The notes below the pieces were generated by a model. That model did no database searches and was not told where the DNA came from. It saw only the letters and a program-made list of their open reading frames with translations. A stretch of DNA of 64,000 nucleotides from Thalassolituus marinus (GTDB lineage: Bacteria > Pseudomonadota > Gammaproteobacteria > Pseudomonadales > Oceanobacteraceae): contig NZ_JAEDAH010000078.1 of assembly GCF_020320395.1 (NCBI RefSeq), positions 1 through 64,000 of the forward strand, written 5' to 3'. Positions 27,693 through 36,200 of the stretch are shown here, piece after piece. A program made the translations under genes and the position numbers. Numbering within the stretch: the first letter of the stretch is position 1; each line of letters starts with the position of its first letter.

Positions 27693-29614
27693 AAAACATC
27701 CTCGCTAGACTGATCGTTATTCTGACGATACTGATATAAGAATTTGCGTTGCAGCAGATTGCCGGGCTCATCTGGCACCCGGTTGAGCCATTGCTGCATG
27801 GCTTCCTGTTCTTCGCGACTCAGGCTTGAGCTGTTTTGTTGCATCGCGCGCTGAGCACTCTCCGCCTGCTGATCACCTTCACTGTCTTCATCGGACTGAC
27901 TGGCGGCCGCATCCTGTTCGGACTTATCGTCGTTTTCAGCGGCGCCGTTTTCATTAGCGCTGGCTGCTTTGTCAGCCGGCTCTTCCGTGTCGTCCTGCTC
28001 AGCCGACCTTTGCTTACCCTGTTGTTCAGCGTCTTGTTGGGCGTTGTCCTGCTTGCTGCTCTGAGCGTCTTGCTGTGCCGAATCCTTATTTTGCTGGCCA
28101 TCGGCAGACTGACTGTTCTGGTCATCACCTTGCTGACTTTGGCCTTGTTGATTCTGATCCTGTTGCTGGCCTTGCTGCTGGTCTTGCTGATCAGAGTCGC
28201 CGCTCTGTGAATCCTGCTGATTTTGCTGCTGTTCCTGCTGCTTCAGCGCCTGACGCACACGCTCAAGATTCTCCTGTGCCTGCGGGAAGTCGGGCTGTTG
28301 CTGCAGCGCTTTCTGGTAGCTGGCTTCAGCGTCCTGTAACTGACCGTTCATTGCCTGAGCATTGCCGAGGTTGTACAGGTTTTCAGGGCTTTCCGGCAGT
28401 GTCGACCAATGTTCCAGTGCTTGCTGGTAATTGCCGCTGCGATAAGCGGCTGATCCTGCCCAGGCCGGATCGTGAAACGTTCTGGCAGCAGTCTCCGGGT
28501 CGCTTTCAAACAGCGCCTGGCCTTTCTGGTCCGGGGTTTGCCACAGATCCTGCCATTCCACGGCGTAGCTGTTATCACTGAAGGTCAGCGGAATAGCCAG
28601 CACAAATGCCAGTACCACGCCGCGGCGGAACAGCAACAGCGCGAGGGGTAGTAACAGCAGAATCAGCCAATAGCCCTGATCAGACCACTGATCAAACTGG
28701 CGTAAGGTCAGGTCATCTTCTGTTGCCGGGCGCAGATCAGGATCAAGCAGTGCCTGCCAGTCGCTGTCGTCCAGCGTCAGCGTACGCCAGTCGATACCCA
28801 GTGTGGAATTCAGAGCCCGGATCGGTCCCAGATCCAGTTGCGGCAACACAATGGTGCCGCTGCCGTCGCGCAGGAAACCGGAGCCCGGTAACGGTACCGG
28901 CGCGCCTTCTGCAGTACCCAGAGCAATAACGGACAGATGGCTGCGCGCGGGATCGAGTGCTTTGCGAATACGGTCTGTGTCCTTGTTCTGCAAGCCATCA
29001 GTGATCAGCAGCAGTTCTGCTTTGTTCACTCCGGCGGCAGCTGACAGTTGCTGTGCCAGTTCAATAGCTTTGTCCGGGCGGCTGCCCGGAGCCGGCATGA
29101 TAAACGGCGACAGGGCAGGCAACAGGTTCTCGATGGTTTTGTGGTCATCGGTCAGGGGGGTTACCGTGTGGGCGTCACCGGCGTAAACGATTAACGCGGT
29201 CTGACCATCGCGGCGGGCGCGGATAATATCGGTAATTTTTTGCGTTGCGCGTACATAGCGGCTGGGTTTCAGATCCTGTGCGCCCATCGACAACGACATA
29301 TCCAGCAGTATCAGCAGCGCATCCTGATTTTTATGAACCGGTTGCGGGATTTTCTCCCAGGTCGGGCCAGCCAGTGCCAGTGCCGTTGCCAATGCGGCGA
29401 TGACCATCAACGCGCGCCATAGCGGTGATGTCCGACGGCTGGTCGGCGCTGAACTGTCGTCCATTAAGTAGGGCAGCAGCTGCGGGTCGATCACCTTTTG
29501 CCAGTCGCCCGCAGCGGCAGAGGCCGGGCGTAGCAGCCAGATCATGGCCAGTGCCGGCACAATAGCCAGTAACCACAGCGGACGGATGAAATGAAAGTCT
29601 GTCAGCCATTCCAT
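27686..29614 (-). CDS. VWA-TPR protein (BatB/BatC fusion)
   Basis: 642 residues from the ATG complementary to 29612-29614 (MEWLTDFHF), which overlaps the batA stop as ATGA. Two N-terminal membrane helices are followed by a von Willebrand A domain with MIDAS motif DMSLS (LLILLDMSLSMGAQDL). A third membrane segment pair sits near 310-350, then a TPR region (LYNLGNAQAMNGQLQDAEASY). The last 200 or so residues are extremely Gln/Asp/Ser-rich low complexity, ending in a short conserved-looking tail (REEQEAMQQWLNRVPDEPG). It therefore combines BatB (VWA) and BatC (TPR), which are separate genes in Bacteroides and Leptospira. Confidence 0.88.
   Translation of the reverse strand: MEWLTDFHFIRPLWLLAIVPALAMIWLLRPASAAAGDWQKVIDPQLLPYLMDDSSAPTSRRTSPLWRALMVIAALATALALAGPTWEKIPQPVHKNQDALLILLDMSLSMGAQDLKPSRYVRATQKITDIIRARRDGQTALIVYAGDAHTVTPLTDDHKTIENLLPALSPFIMPAPGSRPDKAIELAQQLSAAAGVNKAELLLITDGLQNKDTDRIRKALDPARSHLSVIALGTAEGAPVPLPGSGFLRDGSGTIVLPQLDLGPIRALNSTLGIDWRTLTLDDSDWQALLDPDLRPATEDDLTLRQFDQWSDQGYWLILLLLPLALLLFRRGVVLAFVLAIPLTFSDNSYAVEWQDLWQTPDQKGQALFESDPETAARTFHDPAWAGSAAYRSGNYQQALEHWSTLPESPENLYNLGNAQAMNGQLQDAEASYQKALQQQPDFPQAQENLERVRQALKQQEQQQNQQDSQSGDSDQQDQQQGQQQDQNQQGQSQQGDDQNSQSADGQQNKDSAQQDAQSSKQDNAQQDAEQQGKQRSAEQDDTEEPADKAASANENGAAENDDKSEQDAAASQSDEDSEGDQQAESAQRAMQQNSSSLSREEQEAMQQWLNRVPDEPGNLLQRKFLYQYRQNNDQSSEDVLW
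27880..28250 (-). repeat. Low-complexity Gln/Ser/Asp-rich coding tract
   Basis: Within the BatB/C gene, imperfect CAG/CAA/GAT/AGC-type codon repeats encode QQ-, QDQ- and SGD-type runs. The tract makes long spurious open frames on the opposite strand. Tandem slippage is a plausible source of length variation between strains. Confidence 0.6.
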
Positions 29615-30633
29615 CAGTGTTTGCCTCCCAGCAGCGAAGATCGCAGGTTGATATCTGGCAGGGTCTGCCACAGTGCCAGCAGCAGAGCGAATATCAGCGC
29701 TGCCAGTAGCGGCCACTGATACAGATTCTGCTGCGGGCGGTAAATTTCGGGGTCTTTTTCGGTTGGCTCCAGCTCATCAATTAAGGCATAGATCTGCTGC
29801 AGCTCTTTGACATCGCGGGCGCGGAAGAAGGTGCCGCCTGTGCTCTGGGCGATGGTGCGCAAAGCATTCTCGTCGAGATCGCGGCTTGGGTTAACCGTGC
29901 GCGAGCCAAAGAAACTCGGTACTTCCATACGGTCGGCACCGAGGCCGATGGTGTAAATTTTTACCTTATAGGATGCCGCCAGCTCGGCTGCTTTCAGCGG
30001 GTCTATTTCGCCAGCAGTATTGGCGCCGTCGGTGAGCAGGATGACGACGCGGCTTTCTTCATCGTTTTCCTGCAGGCGTTTGATGGTGAGGCCAATGGCA
30101 TCACCGATGGCTGTGCGCTTACCGGCCAGGCCAATCTGAGCTTCGTTCATCAGCGTCTGTACGGTGCGGGTATCGAAAGTCAGCGGTGATTGCAGATAGG
30201 CTTCATCGCCGAACAGCACCAGACCGAGGCGGTCGCCCTGACGGCGTGGAATAAAATCGTTGAGCACGTGCTTAACCACGCTGAGGCGGTTAACCGACTG
30301 GTTATTCAGCACCATATCGGCGGTTTTCATACTCTCCGACAGGTCAATTGCCAGCATCAGATCACGGCCGCTGAGTGGCATTTCCACCACTTCCCCCATT
30401 TCATAGGGGCGGGCACAGGCACACACCAGGGCAATCCACATGGCCAGCAACAACAGGCTACTGAACCAGTTTACCGATGAGGTCGGCGCGGCTGCACTTT
30501 GCTCGGCGGGAAAGTCGTCCAGCGAAGGGACCCGTAAACTGCTCATGGAGCGCTTCAGTTCCGGCAGCAGCCAGCGCACAAGCCAGGGCAGTGGCAACAG
30601 CAGAAAGGCCCATGGCCAGTGAAATTCAGGCAT
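29614..30633 (-). CDS. BatA-like VWA-domain membrane protein
   Basis: 339 residues. Start at the ATG complementary to 30631-30633 (MPEFHWPW), preceded by CGGAGGAAACC; the longer frame overlaps DUF4381 coding sequence. Two N-terminal membrane helices (about 5-25 and 58-78) precede a VWA domain with an intact MIDAS motif (LAIDLSESMKTAD), TDGANTAGEIDP and a Rossmann-type core. A C-terminal membrane helix (WPLLAALIFALLLALW) anchors the end. Its start overlaps the preceding gene by 8 bases and its stop overlaps the next start by 1 base, so it is tightly coupled in the operon. Confidence 0.88.
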   Translation of the reverse strand: MPEFHWPWAFLLLPLPWLVRWLLPELKRSMSSLRVPSLDDFPAEQSAAAPTSSVNWFSSLLLLAMWIALVCACARPYEMGEVVEMPLSGRDLMLAIDLSESMKTADMVLNNQSVNRLSVVKHVLNDFIPRRQGDRLGLVLFGDEAYLQSPLTFDTRTVQTLMNEAQIGLAGKRTAIGDAIGLTIKRLQENDEESRVVILLTDGANTAGEIDPLKAAELAASYKVKIYTIGLGADRMEVPSFFGSRTVNPSRDLDENALRTIAQSTGGTFFRARDVKELQQIYALIDELEPTEKDPEIYRPQQNLYQWPLLAALIFALLLALWQTLPDINLRSSLLGGKH

Positions 30634-31117
30634 GGTTTCCTCCGTTAAGCCGATCGCTTTGTTTAAGCCAGCGTTGCGCTGCATTGCATAACGAACGGCT
30701 GGCGTCACTGTCTGTCTGTGGAATGTCGGCGAGGTAGGCACCGCGGGCCAGCCACTGTGTGTGCTGGTCACTGAATACGTCGGCGCGGCTGCGCAGGAAA
30801 TCTACCCAGGCCTGACCATGCAGGGCAACGGCGGCAGGCTGGCGCTTAAGGCAGTAGGTTTTCAGTACTTCGTTCAGAGCCGCGCACAAAGCAGGTGACA
30901 TATTCTGCTCTGCCAGAGCGTCAATGGCGGCCAGTGCCTGGCGCAGCGGTTGACGCTGTTGCTTAATACGCTGGCGCCAGCGCACCAGCGCGTAAATGAT
31001 AATCGGGGTGATGACCGCCAGTGCAATCAGCAGCCACCAGCCCGGAGCCAGTGGCCAGATGCCGATGGCTTCGGGCAACAGAATGTCGTTGAGCGATAGC
31101 TGAGGTGCCGGATTCAT
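30626..31117 (-). CDS. DUF4381 membrane protein of the moxR operon
   Basis: 163 residues with one membrane helix near residues 26-46 (GWWLLIALAVITPIIIYALV) followed by a basic helical cytoplasmic domain. It sits between the DUF58 and BatA genes, the usual place of DUF4381. It overlaps the DUF58 stop by 4 bases and the BatA start by 8. Function is unknown beyond this association; it may be a membrane scaffold for the MoxR-VWA system (inference). Confidence 0.82.
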   Translation of the reverse strand: MNPAPQLSLNDILLPEAIGIWPLAPGWWLLIALAVITPIIIYALVRWRQRIKQQRQPLRQALAAIDALAEQNMSPALCAALNEVLKTYCLKRQPAAVALHGQAWVDFLRSRADVFSDQHTQWLARGAYLADIPQTDSDASRSLCNAAQRWLKQSDRLNGGNHA

Positions 31118-32052
31118 CGTTTACCTCCGATACCCAGGCCCTGACGCAGCAGCGGTAACGGATCCGCATTGTCGGTGCTCAGTTCCAGCAACGGGACACG
31201 CAGGCGATTCATCTGCTGTTTAAGCTGATCGCGGCGCTGTAACCAGTTCTGCCGGTAGCGCTCTCGGTTAGTGCTATCGGCGCTGTTGAGTATGCGTGTC
31301 TGCTCGCCCTGGCGGATGCTGTAGCGCCCGGGAGGCGGCAGCTCGGCTTCCATCGGGTCGGACAGGCGAATACACACAAGATCGCTGTGCTGAGTGATCT
31401 GATAAAGCTGGCGCTCGCAGTTGTCGTCAAAGCCATGGAAATCACTGATAAAGTAAACCGCACTGCCGGGACGGACGACGCGACGCAGGTGGCGGCACAT
31501 CTGTGCCATGCGATCGGCGGCGGCGGGCTGCTGTGGGCGTGGTTCACTCAGTGAGTTAAGTATCTGCAGCACCTGCTTACGCCCGGGTTTGGGCCGCAGG
31601 TCGGTTTCCTGGTCGTTGCTGAACAGCAGGGCGCCGATACGATCACCATGGGCCAGAGCCGACCAGGCAAATAAGGCGGTGAGGTCGGCGGCCAGCACAT
31701 GTTTGAACACTCGCTGAGTGCCAAACTGCATATGCGAACGCAGATCGCAGATCAGAATCACCGGACGTTCTTTTTCTTCGCGAAATACCTTGATATGGGC
31801 ATCGCCGGTGCGTGCGGTGACGCGCCAGTCCATGCTGCGAATATCGTCGCCGGGCTGGTAGGCGCGCACCTCGGCGTAATCAATACCGCGACCACGAATG
31901 GCGGAGGTATGGCCGCCAGCCAGATCGTTAAGCACTTTTTTCTGTTTCTGCAGTGGCAGAAACGGGGCCAGTGAACGCAAGCCAACCAGTTGCTGGGCGC
32001 GTATTTCTGCCCCCAGAGAAAAAACCGATTCCATCCGTTTTTCCGTCGTCAT
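31114..32052 (-). CDS. DUF58 domain protein
   Basis: 312 residues, cytoplasmic by absence of membrane helices. The DUF58 signature is clear: GRGIDYAEVRAYQPGDDIRSMDWRV-like sequence around residues 54-80, then FREEKERPVILICDLRSHM with a VWA-like acidic pattern. It starts with ATGA overlapping the moxR stop. DUF58 proteins almost always accompany MoxR ATPases and are assumed to be adaptors or clients; no enzymatic activity is established. Confidence 0.9.
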   Translation of the reverse strand: MTTEKRMESVFSLGAEIRAQQLVGLRSLAPFLPLQKQKKVLNDLAGGHTSAIRGRGIDYAEVRAYQPGDDIRSMDWRVTARTGDAHIKVFREEKERPVILICDLRSHMQFGTQRVFKHVLAADLTALFAWSALAHGDRIGALLFSNDQETDLRPKPGRKQVLQILNSLSEPRPQQPAAADRMAQMCRHLRRVVRPGSAVYFISDFHGFDDNCERQLYQITQHSDLVCIRLSDPMEAELPPPGRYSIRQGEQTRILNSADSTNRERYRQNWLQRRDQLKQQMNRLRVPLLELSTDNADPLPLLRQGLGIGGKR

Positions 32053-33011
32053 CAGATTACCGGAACACGCTGCAGCAGCTCGTTAATAACCTTGTTCACG
32101 GTCATGCCCGAGGCTTCGGCCTCAAAACTGAGCAGCAGGCGATGACGCAGAACATCGTGGGCCACGGCCTGGACATCTTCCGGACTGACATAATCACGTC
32201 CGTTAATCCAGGCGTGGGCGCGGGCACAGCGGTCAAGAGCGATGGTGCCGCGAGGGCTACAGCCGTATTCAATCCAGCCAGCCAGATCCTTGCCATAATT
32301 TTCCGGGCGCCGGCTGGCCATGATCAGCTGCACAATATACTGTTCAACGGCTTCACTCATATGCAGCGACAGAACCTGTGAGCGTGCTGCAAACACCTGC
32401 TCCTGAGTCAGTTGCATGGCAGCTTGCTGCTGCGTATTCAGCGCTTCACCACGAGCCAGGCGCAGAATCTGTAACTCGGCATCGGCGGCCGGGTAATCAA
32501 TCACCACATGCATCAGAAAGCGATCAAGCTGTGCTTCCGGTAGCGGGTAGGTGCCTTCCTGTTCAATCGGGTTCTGGGTTGCCATCACCATAAACATCGG
32601 TGGCAGCTTGCGGGTCACTCCCCCCACAGTAACCTGACGCTCAGCCATGGCTTCCAGCAGAGCACTTTGTACCTTGGCCGGAGCGCGGTTGATTTCGTCG
32701 GCCAGAATCAGGTTATGGAAAATAGGACCTGCCTGGAAATCGAACGACTGTTCCTGCGGACGGTAGATTTCAGTACCGGTAATGTCGCCCGGTAACAGGT
32801 CGGGGGTGAACTGTACGCGCTTGAAATCGCCTTCAATACGCTGCGCCAGTGCATTAATCGCTTTGGTTTTTGCCAGGCCGGGGGCGCCCTCAACCAGCAG
32901 GTGGCCATCGCTGAGCAGACAGATCAGCAAGCGCTCAACCAGATGTGGCTGACCAATGATCTGCTCCTGCAGTGAGCTTTTCAGGCGCGCAAAACCTTCT
33001 TGTACTGTCAT
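32052..33011 (-). CDS. moxR: MoxR-family AAA+ ATPase
   Basis: 319 residues. The start ATG complementary to 33009-33011 (MTVQEGFARLKSSL) fits MoxR proteins; the longer frame passes through the operon promoter. Walker A is the variant VEGAPGLAKT, Walker B ILADEINRAPAKVQSALLEAM, sensor 1 MVMATQNPIEQEGTYPLPEAQLDRF, all typical of MoxR. It is believed to act as a chaperone assembling or activating VWA-domain partners, here BatA and BatB/C from the same operon. It is the first of six overlapping leftward genes. Confidence 0.93.
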   Translation of the reverse strand: MTVQEGFARLKSSLQEQIIGQPHLVERLLICLLSDGHLLVEGAPGLAKTKAINALAQRIEGDFKRVQFTPDLLPGDITGTEIYRPQEQSFDFQAGPIFHNLILADEINRAPAKVQSALLEAMAERQVTVGGVTRKLPPMFMVMATQNPIEQEGTYPLPEAQLDRFLMHVVIDYPAADAELQILRLARGEALNTQQQAAMQLTQEQVFAARSQVLSLHMSEAVEQYIVQLIMASRRPENYGKDLAGWIEYGCSPRGTIALDRCARAHAWINGRDYVSPEDVQAVAHDVLRHRLLLSFEAEASGMTVNKVINELLQRVPVI

Positions 33012-33045
33012 AGTTCCGTCTTTCCAGAGCATTGATTTAACAGGG

Positions 33046-33073
33046 ATTTTATTGACCTCACGGGTAAGGTCAA
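33046..33073 (-). promoter_or_regulatory. Promoter of the moxR-bat operon with overlapping operator
   Basis: Leftward -35 TTGACC (33068-33073) and -10 TAAAAT (33046-33051) are spaced 16 bases. A perfect inverted repeat TTGACCT-N8-AGGTCAA (33052-33073) covers the -35 box and the entire spacer, a classic position for a repressor. Confidence 0.65.
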
Positions 33074-33239
33074 TGGTCAGACGGACTGTGTCGGTTAAAG
33101 TTCCGTGGCTGGCTGCTTTTGTCTCAGGGTTCACTTTGATTGGCACAACAGGGCGTTGCGGCGCTGAAATGGCGAAGATTTGATCCGTTCGGGTTAACAA
33201 ATGTCGGGAATGTTCTAAGCTGAAAGCAATTGCCAGAAG

Positions 33240-36200
33240 ATGGATTTTGCTATGTTGACCGCCCTGAAAGCCCTGATTGCTGATCGAAATGAGCCGGTTC
33301 AGGCTGACGTATTACAACGTTTTGCCAGTCTGTATTTTTCCGGAGCACCGGAAGAGGAGTTAATGGCACGTGCCGTTGAAGATCTCTACGGTGCCACTAT
33401 TTCCTGCTGGCAGTTCATTCAGCAGCGTAAAGCTGGGCAAGCCAAGGTACGGGTATTTAACCCCGACTACGAAAATCATGGCTGGCAGTCGATGCATACT
33501 GTGGTTGAGATTGTTTGTGAGGATATGCCGTTTCTGGTCGATTCGGTGCGGATGCAGCTGAACAGCAGCCAGTTGTCACTGCATTCTATTCACTACTGTG
33601 TTCTGCATGCTACCAGAGATAAAAAGGGTGCTCTCAAGACCGACGAGGACTGGACCCTGGCGGCGAAGGGCAGCCGTTCTGAAGCCATTCTGTATGTTGA
33701 ATTTGATCACCATTCCGACCCGCAGGTATTGACCGGGCTGGAGCAGGATCTCCTCAGTGTCCTGGCTGAGGTGGATGCCTGTGTTGAAGATTTTCCGACT
33801 ATGATCGCCAAGGCGGAAGAATGTGCGAAAGCACTGGCGAAAGCGTCTGATGCCTCCAGAAAAGCGGATTACAAAGAGGCACGGGAGTTCATTCTGTGGC
33901 TGCTGAATAACCACTTCACCTTCCTCGCCTGTGATGAATTCCATATTGAACATGACGGCAAGGAACCCTTTGTGGTCCGTGACGCCGAGCACGATCTGGG
34001 GTTGTTCCGGCATAACAAGGCCAGCCGCAATCGTCTGAAACTGGCTGACCTTGAAGATGAAGTGCGCGACTTTATCACTAACGGCAATATCGTCAGCTTT
34101 ATGAAATCCGGCAGTCGCTCAAGGGTTCATCGCCCGGCGTATCCGGACTATGTGGTCGTGAAGTTTTTCGATAAAGACGGGCGCGTCAGTCGTGGGATTC
34201 GCTTTATGGGTCTGTATACCTCGATGGTATATATCGAGACACCGAATAATATTCCGTTTGTTCGCGAAAAACTGAATGCGGTGCGCACGCTGGCTGGGTT
34301 CGGGCAGGGAACTCATAGTGGTAAAGAGCTGAACCGGATTCTGGAAGTGTATCCGCGCGATGAGCTGTTTCAGTCTTCTGCAGAACAGCTGCAACGCACG
34401 GCGGTCAGTATTCTCAATATTCAGGAACGTCGCCAGACACGGGTGTACCTGCGCAAGGATTCCTACAGCAAATTTGTTTCCTGTCTGGTGTATACCCCAC
34501 GGGATATTTATAACACCGAATTACGTCAGCGGGTTGAAGCAGTACTGCGTGAAGAGTTCGACACACTGGATGTCGAGTTCAACACTTATTTCTCGGAGTC
34601 GATTCTGGCCCGCACCCATTTTATGCTGCGTCTGAATCCGGACTCGCCGGTACAGTTTGACGAATCGAAAGTCGCGCGCAAAATTCAGCAGGTGGTGCGC
34701 TCCTGGCCGGATGATCTTCAGTCGGCACTGGTCGAACAGGTGGGTGAGGAACTGGGTAATCATCAGTTTCATCGTTACCGTACTGCCTTCCCGGCCGGCT
34801 ATCGGGAAAATTTCACAGCCCGCACTGCCGTGGCGGATATTCAGCACATGGAACACCTCTGCTCTGAAGAGCCGGGCGAGTTGGCAATGAGTTTTTACCG
34901 CGAGCTGGAAGAAGGTGAAAACGAACTGCGTTTTAAACTGTTCAATCGTGATTCTCTGTTACCTCTGTCCGATGTTATTCCAGTGCTGGAAAACCTGGGA
35001 TTGCGCGTGCTCGGGGAACATCCCTATGAAATTATTCTGGCCGATGGTCAGAGGATCTGGATTCACAATTTCCTGCTGCGCTACACCTTATCTGACAGCA
35101 TAAATATCGCTGCAGTTAAGAATCTGTTTCAGGATTCTTTTGGCGCCATATGGCACGGTCGGGCAGAAAATGACGGCTTTAACCGTTTAGTGCTGGGTGC
35201 AGAGCTGGGCTGGAAAGATATTGCGATACTGCGTGCCTATGCGCGTTACATGAAGCAGATTCGCTTTGGTATTTCCGAATCTTACATAGCTGAAACCCTG
35301 TGCCGCTACATTGATGTCAGTGCTCAGCTGGTGGATATGTTCCATCGTCGTTTTGATTTGCGCGACATTAACGCTGAACAACGCAGTGAAGAAGTTGATG
35401 CGGCCGAGGAAAAGCTGATTGCTGCGCTGGACCACGTTTACCAGCTGAATGAAGATCGCACTATTCGTCGCTATATCGAATTGATTAAAGCCACTTTGCG
35501 CACCAACTTTTTCCAGACTGACGATAAGGGTCAGGATAAGTCATACCTTTCATTCAAACTGAATCCGTCAGCCATTTCTGATATGCCGTTGCCACGGCCT
35601 ATGTTTGAAATTTTTGTTTATTCTCCGCGAGTGGAGGGTGTACACCTGCGCGGCGGACGTGTAGCCCGTGGTGGTTTGCGCTGGTCAGATCGCAGTGAGG
35701 ATTTCCGTACAGAAGTGCTGGGGCTGGTCAAAGCACAGCAGGTGAAAAATGCGGTGATTGTTCCAGTTGGTGCAAAAGGTGGTTTTATTGCCAAATGCCT
35801 GCCGAAAGACGGCGGTCGTGATGCCTTTATGGCTGAGGGGATTGCCAGTTACCAGACCTTTATCAGTGCCTTGCTGGATGTGACCGATAACCTGGTCGAA
35901 GGTGCTGTGGTACCACCGGGAAATGTTGTACGCCATGACGAAGATGATCCGTATCTGGTGGTGGCTGCGGATAAGGGTACGGCAACGTTTTCGGATATTG
36001 CCAACGAAATTGCGGTAAATCGTGGATTCTGGATGGGGGACGCTTTCGCATCCGGAGGTTCTGTTGGCTATGACCATAAGAAAATGGGTATTACTGCACG
36101 CGGCGCCTGGGTATCCGTGCAACGCCATTTCCGTGAGCATGGCATTAATGTTCAGGAAAGTGATTTCACCGTGGTCGGTATCGGTGATATGGCGGGCGAT

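Noticed and set aside
27836-28581. Long plus-strand open frames opposite the BatB/C gene
   Set aside because: Produced by the CAG/CAA-rich low-complexity tract read backwards (Leu/Val runs); no start signal and no family pattern.
33142-33164. TTGGCAC...GTTGC upstream of gdhB as a sigma54 promoter
   Set aside because: GG and GC elements are 14 bases apart instead of 10, so the geometry is wrong.
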